Origin: Cacajao melanocephalus
Lineage: Eukaryota; Chordata; Mammalia; Primates; Pitheciidae
Length of the DNA: 64,000 nt
Reading direction: 5' to 3'
Assembly: GCA_963573385.1 (NCBI GenBank)
Contig: CAUYLG010041542.1
Coordinates: 23,190-87,189 of the forward strand
The position numbers were made by a program, and so were the translations under genes. Position 1 is the first letter of the stretch. Every line of letters begins with the position of its first letter. The notes beneath the pieces are model-generated. The model was not told the origin of the DNA, did not search any database, and was given only the letters and a program-made list of their open reading frames with translations. Shown here piece after piece: positions 1-14,374 of this stretch.

Positions 1-1065
1 AAATTAATGTCCTCACATGCAAAATACATTTATTCCATGCCAATAGCTCCAAAAGTCTTAACCTCTTCTAGCATCAACTTTAAAGTCCAAGTCTCATCTG
101 AATATTGTCTAAACTAGATATTGATGAAATTCAAGGTAGGATTCATTCAGAGGCAATTCCCCTCCAGCTGCCACTGTGAAATTAAGTCATGTGCTTTTAA
201 AAATACAATGGTGAATCAGGCAAAGGATAAACATCCCTATTCTAAAAGAGAGCAATGGGACAGAAGAAAGGAGAAACAGGTCCTAGTTAAAGTCCAAAAC
301 ACAACTGGGAAAACATTAAATTTTAAGCCCTGAAAATAATCTTCTTGGACCCCATGTCCCACCTTCCAGACACACTGGGGTGGGGTTTGGGCTCCTAAAA
401 CTCTGATAGCCTTGCCCCCATGGCTTTACTGTGATAAGTCAATGCAGCAACTGTCCTGGGTTGGAGTTACATGACTGCAGCTCTACCAGTCAGGTCTCAG
501 GGGTGACCCTGCTGCCTTGACTCCACCAGCCATTGCCCTAGTGAGGACTCTCTACCGTGGCCTCACCCCTGGGGCAATTATCTTTCTGGGCCCCAAGGCT
601 CTTTGGGCATCCTTTGAAATCTAGGTGGAGGTAGTCATGCCCCCACAGCTTGTATACTGTGTACACCCATGGAGATGGCCCTGTGTGGATACCTCCATGG
701 TTTACTATCTGTGCCTTTCAGAGGGAGGGTCTGAGCTTCAGCCACTTGAGCCACAGCTGAAATGGCCATGAAGTGCTGCACTAGAATATGAAGAGTAGAG
801 CCCTAAAATCCTTCTTCCCTGGCCTTCTGGGTCTGTAATGGATAAGGCAACCTCAAAGGTCTCCAAAATGTTTTTGGGGTAATTCTTTCATTATCTTGAT
901 GAGTAACACCTGGATCCCTTCTATCCATACAAATCTTATCAAACATATACTTGGCCACACGCTTGGCATTCTCTCCCATGGTTTTTCATGCTTTATAACA
1001 GGGCCAGACTGAGAAATTTCCAAATCTTTTGAGTTGTACTTCCTTTTCAATGATGGATTCCATCT
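1..1065 (-). mobile_element. MaLR (THE1/MST-type) internal region fragment
   Basis: Several blocks match the antisense THE1/MST internal sequence, for example GAAATCTAGGTGGAGG near 620 and GGCCTTCTGGGTCTGTAATG near 820. It runs off the left edge and no flanking LTR is seen. It has no intact frame. Confidence 0.7.
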
Positions 1066-1120
1066 TTATTTTTTTATTTATTTATTTTTTTGGTTTGTTT
1101 ACTTTTCAGTATAATGTCTT

Positions 1121-1775
<655 letters not shown>

Positions 1776-1996
1776 TTAGGGTTTCCTAAGCTCAGGATTT
1801 CTCATCTATGACCTAACTACACTGAACATGCAGTATTTAGTTGGGCCATTTTCCGTCACTCTGATGGGACATGAGAGGCGAGAGAAACTGACATGAACAG
1901 AAGCTCATGCTTCTTGCAGTGCTGTGAATAATAAAGTCCTTAATCACTGACCTAGGAGTCTGATGTCTTCTGCCAGCATTCAAAAAACGATGGCAG
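1776..1996 (+). other. Possible LTR fragment
   Basis: Contains AATAAAGTCCTTAATCACTG near 1930 followed by GACCTAGGAGTCTGATG, reminiscent of the R-U5 part of an ERV LTR. The family is not recognised. Confidence 0.3.
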
Positions 1997-2312
1997 GGCT
2001 GGGCACAGTGGCTCACACCTGTAATCCCAGCACTTTGGGATTACAAAGTGCTGAGGTGGGTGGATCACTTGAGGTCAGAAGTTTGAGAAGTTTGAGACCA
2101 GCCTGGCCAACATAGTGAAACCCCATCTCTACTAAAAATACAAAAATTAGCCAGGCATGGTGACATGCACCTGTAATCCCAGCTATCTGGGAGGCTGAGG
2201 CACAAGAATTGCTTGAACCTGGGAGGCGAAAGGCAGAGGTTGCAGTGAAAGAAGATTGAGCCACTGCACTCCGCCTTGAGTGACAGAGCGAGACTCTGTC
2301 TCAAAACAAAAC
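1997..2312 (+). mobile_element. Alu with internal scramble
   Basis: Full Alu. Near 2033-2053 the normal CACTTTGGGAGGC is replaced by GGGATTACAAAGTGCTGAGG, and AGTTTGAGA is duplicated near 2080-2095. Confidence 0.95.
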
Positions 2313-2336
2313 CAGAAACCCCGGCAGGCTAAACTG

Positions 2337-2597
2337 TTTTTTTTTTTTTTTTTAAGACAGGGTCTCACTCTGTCACCAAGGCTGGAGTGCAGTGGCGCAA
2401 TCTTGACTCACTGCAATCTCAGTCTCCTGGGCTCAAGCAGTCCTTCCACCTCAGCTTCTGGAGTAACTGAGACTACAGGTGCGTGCCACCATGCCCAGCT
2501 AATATTTTGATAATTTTTGTAGAGACAGGTTTTCCTCATGTTGCTCAATCTGGTCTCAAACTCCTGGGATTACAGGCATGAGCCAACATGCCCAGCC
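2337..2597 (-). mobile_element. Alu with target-site duplication
   Basis: Antisense Alu bounded by the direct repeat GCAGGCTAAA at 2324-2333 and 2599-2608. Confidence 0.95.
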
Positions 2598-2639
2598 AGC
2601 AGGCTAAAGTTGTTAGCTTGAAAGTACCATGCAATCTCA

Positions 2640-2945
2640 GACCCTTTGCATTTCTTGATAGTTACCAGTTGTTAGCACCTGGCCATATTTGCACTCTCTC
2701 TCTTTCAGCTCTCACTCCCATCTTCTTTAAGCCTGAACAGTTCTATTTTTCTTGGCCTTTCTTCACACTGACTTTTAAAAATAGTACAAGCCAGTTCTTG
2801 TTTTTTGTAGAATATCCTTTAAGTCTTTTTGGGATGTGCCTTTATGATTAGATTCAGATAAAGCATTTCTTAGTAAGAATACTATATAAATATGTTCTCC
2901 TCAATGCATCATATTAGGAGACATGTGATGTTAATTTTCCACATC
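2640..2945 (-). mobile_element. Old L1M-like fragment
   Basis: GATTAGATTCAGATAAAGCA and CTCAATGCATCATATTAGGA resemble L1M non-coding sequence. No gene is visible. Confidence 0.4.
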
Positions 2946-3135
2946 ATTGATTGATGACAAGTAAGTATTTGATAAATAATTGAATAAAACTCTATAAGTA
3001 AGCATTATCTGCCCTACTTTAGAAACGAAGGCTCTAAGGCATAGAGAAATGAACTTGCTCAGATTAACAGAGCTAGTGGATGGCAGAGCCAGACTCCAGT
3101 GCAAGTGGGACTGAGCCCCAAACTGTGCTCTGAAC
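2946..3135 (+). mobile_element. MIR
   Basis: The MIR core is seen, from the AAACGAAGGCTCTAAGGCA stretch to GTGGATGGCAGAGCCAGACT. Confidence 0.75.
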
Positions 3136-3173
3136 CACATGGTGTTCTGCTTCTTTCTTGTTTTATTTATTCC

Positions 3174-3519
<346 letters not shown>

Positions 3520-3671
3520 TGAGATAGAATATACATAATGTAAAATTTAGCATTTTAACCATTTTATGCATTGCAGTGGGAATGTAAAATGGTGCAGCCA
3601 ACATGGAAAACAGTATGGTAGGGTTTTTTGTTTGTTTTTGTTGTTATTTGTTCGTTTTACTTTTTACCCCC

Positions 3672-3842
3672 GAGACGAAGTCTCTGTTGCTTAGGCTGGA
3701 GTGCAGTGGCACGATCTCGGCTCACTGCCGGGTTCAAGCCATTCTCCCGTCTCAGCCTCTGGAATAGCTGGGATTATAGGCACGCACCACCACACCTGGC
3801 TAATTTTTGTATTTTTAGTAGAGACGGGGTTTCACCAAGGTG
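3672..3842 (-). mobile_element. 5'-truncated Alu
   Basis: Antisense Alu ending at GTTTCACCAAGG, so only part of the element is present. It has a further deletion after GCTCACTGC. Confidence 0.9.
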
Positions 3843-3903
3843 GGTTTTTTTTTTTTTATGGTGGTTAATACCAGTAGTATTCACTACATTCATAGTGTTG
3901 TGC

Positions 3904-4622
3904 CACTGTAATACTGGGGTTCAGGGGTGTCCCCTCAGTTCCCCTGAGAGGACATTTCTCCAGGTTCTTGGTCAATCACTCCCCAAGAATGGGTGAGGAG
4001 ACCACAGCACAGTGCACAGTGAACGCCAGACTCAAGAATGTTGTAGAAAGTGATTTTATTTAGGTAGAGAAAGAAAAAGGAGAAGGAGAGAGAAACAGCT
4101 AACTCTTACACTGGGTGAGAGAAGGAAAAGCCGCTATCACACTGAGTGAGAACGGTTCCTACAGGGGGAAAACCAGAGAAGGAAAGCTCTCACACTGAGT
4201 GAGAGAATCCAGAAAGATGGAATCCAGGAGAGGAAATGTTATATTGGGGTTTAGGAGGGGAAGACAGGCTTCCACGAGAGAGTGTGGAAGGGTCTCCAGA
4301 GGGAAAATCCAGGATAAAGAAAAACAGCTTCCACGATTTCAGGGAAGGGGATTCAAACATGGAGTCCAAAGGGGTGTGGAAGAAGGGGATTTTTAACCCG
4401 GGAGGAACCCCCACCTTCTCTAAGACCCTTGGCCAATGAAGGGAGTTCCTTAGAACTTACCGCTGGAGTGATTGAGTCTTAGTTTCTTCCGGCGCTCTCG
4501 AAATTTTAAATATAAACCGTTAAATCTCCCGGATGGAGAGAGATGGGAGGGGGGCATGGCGCTGGGAAGTTCTCGCCCTTCAAACTACGCCCCCTTGTGG
4601 ACCCGGAAAGAGAACACATTCC
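3904..4622 (-). mobile_element. Solitary ERV LTR nested in L1M
   Basis: About 720 bases interrupt the L1M match exactly (the L1 text resumes at CAACCGTCACC). On the - strand there is a TATA-like TTTATATTTAAA near 4505 and AATAAA near 4058, giving a U3-R-U5 order. The R-side part holds GA-rich degenerate repeats with CTCACACTGAGTGAGAG-type units. The family is not identified (ERV1-like). It has no coding capacity. Confidence 0.65.
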
Positions 4623-5052
4623 CTCACAACCGTCACCACCAACCATGTCAAGAATTTTCGTCTTCCCAAACTGAAACTCTGTACCCATTAAACAGTAACT
4701 CCCCCTATTTCTCTCCCCTTAGCACCTGACAACAGCTGCTCTATCTTCCATCTCTGTGAATATGCCTATTGTAGGTACCTCATGTAAGTGTAATTATAAA
4801 ATATTTGTGTTTTTGTGCCTGGCTTCTTTCAGTTAGCATAATGTTTTCAAGGTTCATCCATGTTGTAGCTTGTATCAGAATCCCCTGCCTTTTTAGGGCT
4901 GAGTAATATTCCACTGTGTATATATGCCACATTTTGTTTTTCCACTCACCTTTTGGCTGTCGTGAATAATGCCGCTGTTGGTATACATCTGTTTGAGTCC
5001 TTGCTTTCTATTCTTTTAGGTGTATATCCAGAAATGGAACGGCTGGATTATG

Positions 5053-5262
5053 TTTATTGAGGACTTACATGCAGAGGCTGTCCAGTGGCAGTAAGCTGGA
5101 CAGGAGAACCACTACTGTTTGTAAAAAGCATGCAATTTATATCATATTTTTGCTTGGTACCCTCCACCTAGCAACCTATATTTAACCCAAAACAAAGGGC
5201 TTCAATCCCCTGTATGGCCTGACTTCCAAGGCATGGTCCAGGGGTTCAGATGAAGTATATAT
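5053..5262 (-). mobile_element. LTR-like fragment, inverted arm A
   Basis: Reverse complement of 6868-7055 with about 85-90 percent match by eye (shared: TGCATGCTTTTTA, CAGTAGTGGTTCTCCTGTCC). It is inserted within the L1M tail. Confidence 0.75.
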
Positions 5263-5583
5263 AAGTCCATGTTTAATTTTTTGAGAAATCATCCCGTCTT
5301 GCATATCGACTGCACCATTCTACATTCCCACAGCAATGCACATGGGTTCCAGTTTCTCCACATCCTTACCAACGCTTGTCATTTTGTTTTATGATAGCTA
5401 CTCTAATGAGTATGAAGTAGTATCTCATTGTGGTTTTGATTTGTGTTTCGTGATGTTGAGCATCTTTTCGTGTGTTCAGTGGCTCTATCTCTGTTTTTGT
5501 GATCAGGTGTTACTGTCATGTTGTATATGGGAATGGAGATCTTTCTTATGAGCCTGGGCTAAAATTTTTTTCAATCTTGAATG

Positions 5584-5745
5584 CTGGACACAGGGCTGTG
5601 CACCTGTAGTCTCAGCTATATAAGAAGCTAAAGTAGGATTGCTTGAGCTCAGGAGTTCCAGACCAGCCTAGGCCTCATAGTGAGATCCCATCTCCCTGTC
5701 CCTCCAAAAAAGAAGAAAGAAAGCAAAAGGCAAAAGAAAAAAGAA
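5584..5745 (+). mobile_element. FLAM-like Alu monomer
   Basis: A single-arm Alu-like unit from GCACCTGTAGTCTCAGCTAT to the A-rich tail. Confidence 0.75.
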
Positions 5746-5918
5746 AAGGCTGCTAGCAGACTAATTTTAAGATTTTCTCCCAGTAGGTACATTTTAGAGG
5801 AAAAAAGAATGATTAGATAGACATTGTTAGTCTAGAAACAAGAAGAATAACAGGAAAAGAAAGTCTGGTCAAAATAGCCTTCCTTCTCAGTCAGCTGATG
5901 TTCAATATGGTGAACTGA

Positions 5919-6242
<324 letters not shown>

Positions 6243-6412
6243 CTCCCAGAACAAGTCTTAGTGCTATTATAGTTTATCAGAAAATTGTTATTTTATCAGG
6301 AATGTACTGTCTCTATGAATTAAAGTATAAGAAAAACTCTGACTCAGACCCAGTTTGGGAAAATTTTTTTAAAAATCTCTCCTGTATATGTCTTTTATTC
6401 TCCTATATATTT

Positions 6413-6602
6413 AGACCAGTGGTTCTCAAACTTCAGATTACATCACAATCACCTTGTTAGACCCAGTTTCCTGGCTTTAGCCCCAGAGTTTCTAATTCAA
6501 TAGGTCTAATGTGGGGCCTAATAATTTGCATTCTAACAAGTTTCCAGGTGAAGCAGATACTACTTGTCCGGAGACCACACTTTTGAAAACCATTGATGTA
6601 GA
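6413..6602 (+). mobile_element. hAT-Charlie type MITE (MER5B-like)
   Basis: Terminal inverted repeats CAGTGGTTCTCAAACTT and TTTTGAAAACCATTG bound a 190-base non-coding element. Confidence 0.65.
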
Positions 6603-6867
6603 CAATCTTTAAAGACCTGTCTTGGCCAAAAGGTGAGTCTAATTGTGTTTTTATGCTACAGTCACCCAGTCAATCACTTTTTACATTTCTGGTACAAATC
6701 AGATACAGTTTTAATTGACACAATACATGCATGTATGACAGATACACCTGGCCACAAGAACTCAAGCATACCTTGAGAACGTTACTATGCTCTAAGAAGA
6801 ATGTTGATTTGGAATCCCAAGTTAAGGAATCTGGGAGTGGCCAACTCGTAGATTCACTTCTCATCTG

Positions 6868-7165
6868 TGAAGGGCATCTGAACCCCCGGCCCATGCCTTG
6901 GAAGTCAGGCCATACAGGGGATCAAAGCCCTTTGTTTTGGGTTAAATGGAAGTGGCTACCAAGCGAAAATGCTATATAAATTGCATGCTTTTTATAAACA
7001 GTAGTGGTTCTCCTGTCCAGTTTACTGCCACTGGGCAGCCTCTGTATGTAACCAACTTCTCAATAAATCTTATGTCTCATTCACTGGCTTCAGGTCTCTT
7101 CTTCCACGTCTTGGACACGGGGTCATCTCTGTTGGCGTCACTTAGTAAAGGTCTGGCATGACAAT
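6868..7165 (+). mobile_element. LTR-like fragment, inverted arm B
   Basis: The + strand copy of the family seen at 5053-5262. It extends further, with TGCTATATAAATTGC (TATA-like) near 6970 and AATAAA at 7062-7067. It looks like the promoter/poly(A) half of an LTR of unknown family. Confidence 0.6.
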
Positions 7166-7434
7166 ACATAATCATGATAGCAATCTGTGTATTTGTATAC
7201 CTATTGATATTTTTTCTTGAAGCATGTTTTCTGCTTTAGAGAAGAAATCTCCAAATACAACCTCACCAGTAGCTTAGTTTCAGTGATTAACTCTTCATGT
7301 AGTTTGTAAATGTAGAATTTTAAATTGTGTATGTTCTGTGTGGCATGTTTTATTGATAAAGATGTTAATAGAAGGTGTTGATTAACACACAAAGATGTCT
7401 TTGCTCTATGGTCAACTATACTAGAGCTATATTA

Positions 7435-7465
7435 GTCAGGGTTCTCCAGAGAAACAAATCCAGTA

Positions 7466-7540
<75 letters not shown>

Positions 7541-8030
7541 GTATCTATCTATCTGCAGAATATACAGAATATATATTTATTATGAAGAATTGGCTCACGT
7601 GATTATGGAGCTGAGATGTGTCATGATCTGCCATCTGCAGGCTAAAGACCCAGGAAAGGTGGGGATGTGATACTAGTCTGAGTCCAAAGGTCTGAGAATC
7701 AGGAGAGCCAGTTGTGTTAATTGCAGCCAAGGGCAGGAGAAAACTCATGTCCTAGCTTAAGAAGGCAGGCAGGAAGCAGAGGGGCAAATTCCTCCTTCTT
7801 CTACCTTTTGTTCTGTTAAGGCATTGGATGTACTGGCTCTTGCCCATCCGCATTAGGAAAAGAAATCTACTTTACTGACATCGGCTTTAAAGAAATTTAG
7901 TTTACCGTGTCTACAGATCCAAATGTTAAACCCATTGGAAACATTCTCGTCGACACACCCCAAAATAATGTTTAATCTGGGCACCCCTTCTTCCAATCAA
8001 AATGACCCATAGAATTAACCATCACAACAA
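7435..8030. mobile_element. Ancient interspersed repeat with microsatellite
   Basis: TTAGTCAGGGTTCTCCAGAG through ATTGGCTCACGTGATTATGG to TAGAATTAACCATCACAAC is a common old mammalian repeat pattern, possibly an LTR. I am not certain of its name. Confidence 0.5.
7468..7537 (+). repeat. (CA)n(GA)n compound microsatellite
   Basis: About 35 bases of CA followed by about 34 of GA. Confidence 0.98.
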
Positions 8031-8112
8031 CCATAAGATTAGTAAAGCTAAAGTATTAACTTCTATCTGGAGATCACCTAAAAGATGCCAAGGCTATTCT
8101 AATTCATTGTCT

Positions 8113-8144
<32 letters not shown>

Positions 8145-8539
8145 CCATTATCATCTCCTTTAAGCCAAGAATTGGTAACCCGTCTCCAGTTTGATCTGCA
8201 GTATTTCTTAATATGGGAGCACCTTTCTTTCTCTGGAATCCCCAAAGTTTGCCAATGTTTCCAGTGTTTCTGGCCCAGCTGGAAGTAATATCCATGACTG
8301 CTTGTTAACTCCTAAGTCTAGAACAGATTCCAGACTAGTCCCTAATGAAAGACATAAAGTGGATTCTTTGTTCTTTAATAGTGGCCCTGTGTCAAATTTA
8401 ACATTTCAGTGGACAGATTTTGTTGCCCCATTTTTATTACCCCATTGATCATTGAGCATATAGACATGCTCAATCATCAGAACCTAAAAACGGTTTTGTA
8501 TAATATTATATATATAATAACTATATTCACATGTCATAG
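8031..8539. other. Unassigned sequence with (CT)n
   Basis: A (CT)n tract lies at 8108-8145. The remainder shows no gene and no repeat I can name. Confidence 0.6.
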
Positions 8540-8626
8540 AACATACTTAAAATGCGTTTACCAAAAGCAGTTTGATGACTTTTAGCATATTCACATAATT
8601 AAGCAGCAGTCATCATAGTCAATTTT

Positions 8627-8961
8627 ATTTTATTTTATTTTACTTCCAGATCTTCCAGAAAAGAGGCTTTGTTTTATTTTCTTTCTTTCTTTTCTTTTTT
8701 TTTTTTCTAAGACAGGCTGGAATGCAGTGATGTGATCACAGCTCACTGCAGCTTCAACCTCCTTGGCTCAAGGAATCCTCCCACCTAAGCTTCCTAACTA
8801 ACTGGGACTGCAGGCACATGCTACCACACCCAGCTAATTTTTTGTACAGATGAGATGTTGCCATGATGCTCACTCTGGTCTCAAACTCCTGAGCTTAAGT
8901 GATCCTCCCTCCTTGGCCTCCAAGGTGCTGGGATTACAGGCATGAATCATGGCGCCTGGCT
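8627..8961 (-). mobile_element. Alu in L1M
   Basis: Antisense Alu with a long T-rich (TTTTA/CTTT) tail. The L1 sequence CATAGTCAATTTTA is repeated on both sides. Confidence 0.93.
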
Positions 8962-9205
8962 TCACAGTCAATTTTAGAACATTTTCATTATCCCCAAAAG
9001 AAATTCCCTACTATTAGCAGTCACTCACCGTTTTCCTTCTGTCCCCAGCCCTATGCTAACATTAATCTACTTTCTATCTTTATAAATGTGCCTATTCTGT
9101 TCATCATAATATACAGAGAGAAAATCACTTAAGTCATATAAATGGTCTTAGTGATTGGTTTCTTTCTCTGCTTTCAAGGTTCATTCATACTGTAACATGT
9201 ATCAG

Positions 9206-9826
<621 letters not shown>

Positions 9827-10024
9827 CATACTTTATTCCTTTTTATTGCTTCATAATATTCCATTGTATGGCGATATCACCTATATTTATCTATTCATCA
9901 GTTGGTGGGTTGTTTTTATTTCTTGGCTGTTATGAATAATGCTGCTATGGACATTCATGTTTAAGCTTTTGTGTGGACACATGCTCTGATGACTCTTGGG
10001 TGCAAAGTTACTGGGTTATATATT

Positions 10025-10485
10025 GCTATTATTTGGATATGGTTTGCTTGTTCCCATCAAAACTCGTGTCGAAGTTGGATCTCCAATATTGTAGTGTTGG
10101 GAAGTGGGATCTAGTGGGAGGTGTTTGGCTTATGGAGTGCATCTCTTGTGAATAGATTAACGTCCTCTAATGCCTCGCACTGGAGTGAGTGAGTTCCTAT
10201 AGAAACGGATTATTTCCCAAGAGAACTGTTTGTTCAGTGGAAGCTGGCCTCCTCAGTTTGGCTCTCTTGCTTCTTCTCCCACCTTGTGATCTCTTTGCAC
10301 AGGCCTGCTCCCCTTCTGCTGTCTGACAGGAATTAAAACAACCTGAGATCCTCACCAGCTGCAGCTACCTAATCTTGCTAATCTTGGACTTTCCAACCAC
10401 CAGAATTGTGAGCCAAAGAAACCTCTTTGTAAAATAAATTACCCAGTCTCAGGTATTCTGTTACACAAAACAGACTAACACATAT
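10025..10485 (+). mobile_element. MaLR LTR (MST/THE1 type)
   Basis: GGATATGGTTTGCTTGTTCC at the start and CCCAGTCTCAGGTATTCTG to AACAGACTAACACA at the end. It splits the L1M element. Confidence 0.85.
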
Positions 10486-11356
10486 GATAACTCTATGTTT
10501 AACATTTTGGGGAACTGCCAGACTGTTTTCCAAAATGGCATACCATTTTATATTTACATAATCAATATATGATATATCCATTTTTCCACATCCTTGCCAA
10601 CAACACTTATTATTGTGTATCTTTTTGACTATAACAACCCTAGCGGGTTGTGAAGTAGTATCTCATTATAGTTTTGACTTGCATTTCTTTGATGGCTAAT
10701 GATTTTGAGCATCTGCTTATGTGTTTATTGTCCATTTGTATGTCTTCTTGGAAAATAGTTGTATTCAGATCATTTTTCCATTTTAAATTGTGTTATATGC
10801 CTTTTTGTTATTGAGTTGTAATGGTTCCATATATGTGCTAGGTAAAAGTCCTTTGTCAGACATGTGATTTGTAAATCTTTTCATTTTTTTGATGGTGTCC
10901 TTTGAAGCAGTAATGTTGTTAATTTTGATAAAGTTAAATTTATCTATTTTCTCTTCTCTTGATTGTACTTTTGGTATCATATCTAAGAAGGCTTTGCCTA
11001 CCCGCAATGTCACAAAAATTTATTCCTGTGTTTTCTTCTAAGAGTTTTATAATCTTAGCTAATACAATTAGGTCTGTGATCATTTGAAATTCATTTTTGT
11101 GTATGGTATAGAGAAGTCCAACTTCATTCTTCTCTACATGGATATTCAGTTGTCTCAGCTCCATTTATAGAAAAGACGATTCTTTCCTCCATTAAATTGT
11201 CTTGACACTGTTACTGAAATTCAATTGACCATAATGTGGGTGTGTATTTCTGGATTCTCAATTCTGTACCACTCACCTGTGTATCTCTCTTTATGCCAAT
11301 GCCACACTGTTTTGATTACTATAGCTTTGTAGTAAGATTCACACTTCATAATGTAG

Positions 11357-11672
11357 AGCTGGATGTGGTAGATCATGCCTGTAACCTCAGCAAACTGAAA
11401 GACTGAGGCAGGAGGATTGAGTGAGTCCAGGAGTTTGAGATCAGCCTGTGCAACATAGTGAGAACCCATTTCTAAAAAATGTTTAGAAATTAGCTGGGCA
11501 TAATGGTATGTACCTACAGACTCAGCTACTTGGGAGGCAGAGATGGGAGGATGGCTTGAGCCCAGGACTTTAAGGCTGCAGTGACCTATGATCACACCAC
11601 TACACTCCAGTCTCAGTGACCAAGTGAGACCCTGTCTCTAAAAAAATTTAAACAAAATAAAATAAAACAAAA
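11357..11672 (+). mobile_element. Alu (old)
   Basis: Diverged full-length Alu, J-like, with an A-rich tail. Confidence 0.92.
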
Positions 11673-11835
11673 TTGGGAATGTGAATTCTTTATTGATCAG
11701 ATTTTGAAGCTATTGCCTTTAAACATTGTCCATTGACTGTTTAATTTAACTTTGAGTAAGTTGCTGGATTTTTCAGTCCATCAGTGTTCTTGTCAATAAA
11801 TAGATGTTAAATTTTTAGAAAAATGTCTTGCCAGT

Positions 11836-12203
11836 TGTATTAGACTGTTCTCACACGAAGAACTGCCCATGACTGAGTAATTTATAGAGGAAAGAGGTTT
11901 AATTGACTGTTAGTTCTATAAGGCTGAGGAGGCCTCAGGAAATTTACAATTACTGTAGAAGGCAAAGGGGAAGCAAAACACCTTCTTCACAGGCAGCAGG
12001 AGAGAGAAAAGCCAGTGAATGAGGAAGTGCCACACTTTAAAAACCATCAGATCTTGTGAGAACTCCCTCACTATTATGAAAACAGCATGAGGGAAACTGC
12101 CCCCATGATCTGGTCACCTCTCACCAGGTCTCTCCCTCAATACCTGGGGATTATAATTCATGATGAGATTTGGGTGGGGACACAAAGCCTAACTATATCA
12201 CCA
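11836..12203 (-). mobile_element. MaLR LTR (MST/THE1 type)
   Basis: TGTATTAGACTGTTCTCACA at one end and GATTTGGGTGGGGACACAAA near the other, the antisense layout of this family. Confidence 0.9.
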
Positions 12204-12560
12204 TTCAGATAATTTGTTATGAGTACTACTTAGATATTAACTACAGTGTATCATGTTTGGTTTACAGATTGGACAATAAAACCACATTTATTGAAAATTG
12301 AAAAGGGGAGTTAAGTCAAATTTTAGTTATCTGAGTTTGCATTATGATCATATTACAGAAAAGGGTTGAAGTCTATAAATTATACATTCTTTTGAATAAA
12401 ATTAATATTCAATTATATAAGAACCTTGGACTTCCTTTGGGCATTTGCTCCAGGGTAATAGCAATTTTATCACTTGTTTAAACATTATTTGTGTACTTAA
12501 AAAAATAAATAATTGATAAACTCAGAGTGCCCTCTAGATAAACTCTGGATTGAGATCAAA
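12204..12560. other. Unassigned AT-rich sequence
   Basis: No gene or repeat recognised. Confidence 0.6.
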
Positions 12561-13189
12561 TTATAGTAATGCATAGCTTAACAATAGGGATACTTTCTGA
12601 GAAATGTATTATTAGGCAATTCCATTGTTGTGTTAACAACATAGATTGTACTTAGTCAAACCTACAAGATATAGCCTACTGCACACCTAGGTTATACTGT
12701 ATAGCCTATTGCTCCTAAGCTATTAACCTGGATAGCCTGTTACTGTCCTGAATACTGCAGGCAATTGTAATATTGTGGTATTTGCATATTTAAATGTATC
12801 CAAACATAGAAAAAGTACAGAAAAAATACAGTATAAAAGATAAAAAATGGTACACTTGTACAGGGTACTCACCATGAATGGGGCTTGAAGGACTGGAAGT
12901 TGCTTTGGGTGAGTCAGTGAGTGAGTGGTGAGTGAATATGAAGTCTTAGGACATATCTATACATTACTGTAGAGTTTATAAATATTATATGCTTTAGCTA
13001 CACTAAATTTATTAACACTTTTTTCTTCAATAATAAATTAACCTTAGCTTATTGTAACTTTTTTACTTTATAGACTTTTAAATTTTTTTAAAAAGTTTTG
13101 ACTTGTAATAACAGCTGAAAATGCAAAAACACAAAACATTGTACAGCTATACAAAAATATTTCTTTTCTTTATATTCTTGGTCAATAAG

Positions 13190-13310
13190 CTTTCTTTCTT
13201 TCTTTCTTTCTTTTCTTTCTTTCTTTCTCTTTCTTTTGCTAGTTCTTTCTTTCTCTCTCTCCCTTCCTTCCCCTTTCCTTTTCCCTTCCCCTTCCCCTTC
13301 CTTTTCTTTT
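13190..13310 (+). repeat. Polypyrimidine (CTTT)n/(CCTTTC)n tract
   Basis: About 120 bases of almost pure pyrimidine form the tail of the following antisense Alu. The tract could adopt triplex structure. Confidence 0.95.
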
Positions 13311-13568
13311 GAGACAGAGTCTCACTCTGCTGCCAAGGCTAGAGTGCATCGTGCAATCATGGCTCACTGCAGCATGATCCTCCTGCCTCAGCCTCCTGAG
13401 TAGCTGGGACCGGAGGTGTAGCCACCATGCCCAGCTAATTTTTAATTTTTTGTAGAGATGAGGTCTTGCCCTGTTACTCAGGCTTGTCTCAAACTCCTAG
13501 GCTCAAGTGATCCTCCTGTCTCCATCTCCCAAAGTCCTGGGATTACAGACATGAGCCACTGCACCAGA
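13311..13568 (-). mobile_element. Alu (old, internally deleted)
   Basis: Antisense J-like Alu inside the Tigger element. Confidence 0.9.
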
Positions 13569-14200
13569 TTTTTTCTTTTTTCTATTATAAACATTTTTTT
13601 AACCTTAAAAACTTTTTTGTTAAAAATGAAGACACAAACACACACATTAGCCTAGGCCTACACAGACTCAGGATCATCAATATCACTGTCTTCTAACTCC
13701 ACATCTTGTCCAATAGAAGATGTTCAGGGGTGATAACATGTACTGAACTGTCATCTCCTATGATAACACAATCTTCTTCTAGAGTACATCCTGAAGGACC
13801 TGCCTGAGACTTTTACAGTTAATTATTTTTATAAATATAAGGAGTACATTCTAAAATAACAATAAAACATATAGTATAGTAAATATATAAACCAGTAATA
13901 GAGTCATTTGTTATCATTATCAAGTCTTATGTACTGTACATAATTGTATGTGCTACACTTTTATACAACTGGCAGCACAGCAGGTTTGTTTTCATCAGCA
14001 TCACCACAAACACGTGAGTAACGGGTAGTGCTATGATACCTATGATGTCATGGGGTGAAAGGAATATATCAGTCCCATTATAATCTTATGAGACCACTAT
14101 TGTATATTTGGTCTGTCATTAACTGAAATGTCATTATGCAGTGCATAACTATATCTGCACACTTTCTTTCCTTACAAAAATTATTGAAAAATATTTTTTG

Positions 14201-14374
14201 GAGCTGGATGCAAGTGGCTCACACCTGTAATCCCAGTGCTTTGGGAGGCTGAGCTGGGAGTGTCACTTGAGCACAGGAGTTCAAGTTCAAGAATGCAGTG
14301 AGCTATGTTCACACCACTACACTCCAGCTTGGGTGACAGAGGGAGAGTAAAACCCTGTCTGTTAAAAAAAAAAA
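14201..14374 (+). mobile_element. Internally deleted Alu
   Basis: The left-arm start joins directly to the right-arm end, about 170 bases. Confidence 0.9.

Larger units (their letters stand above)
12561..14150. mobile_element. Tigger-group DNA transposon remnant
   Basis: Terminal TAATGCATAGCTTAACAATA and its inverted match GTCATTATGCAGTGCATAAC flank about 1.3 kb of family sequence (for example GTGAGTCAGTGAGTGAGTGG and ATTAGCCTAGGCCTACACAG). It is interrupted by a pyrimidine tract and an Alu. No transposase frame is left. The subfamily (Tigger3/Golem type) is uncertain. Confidence 0.7.
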
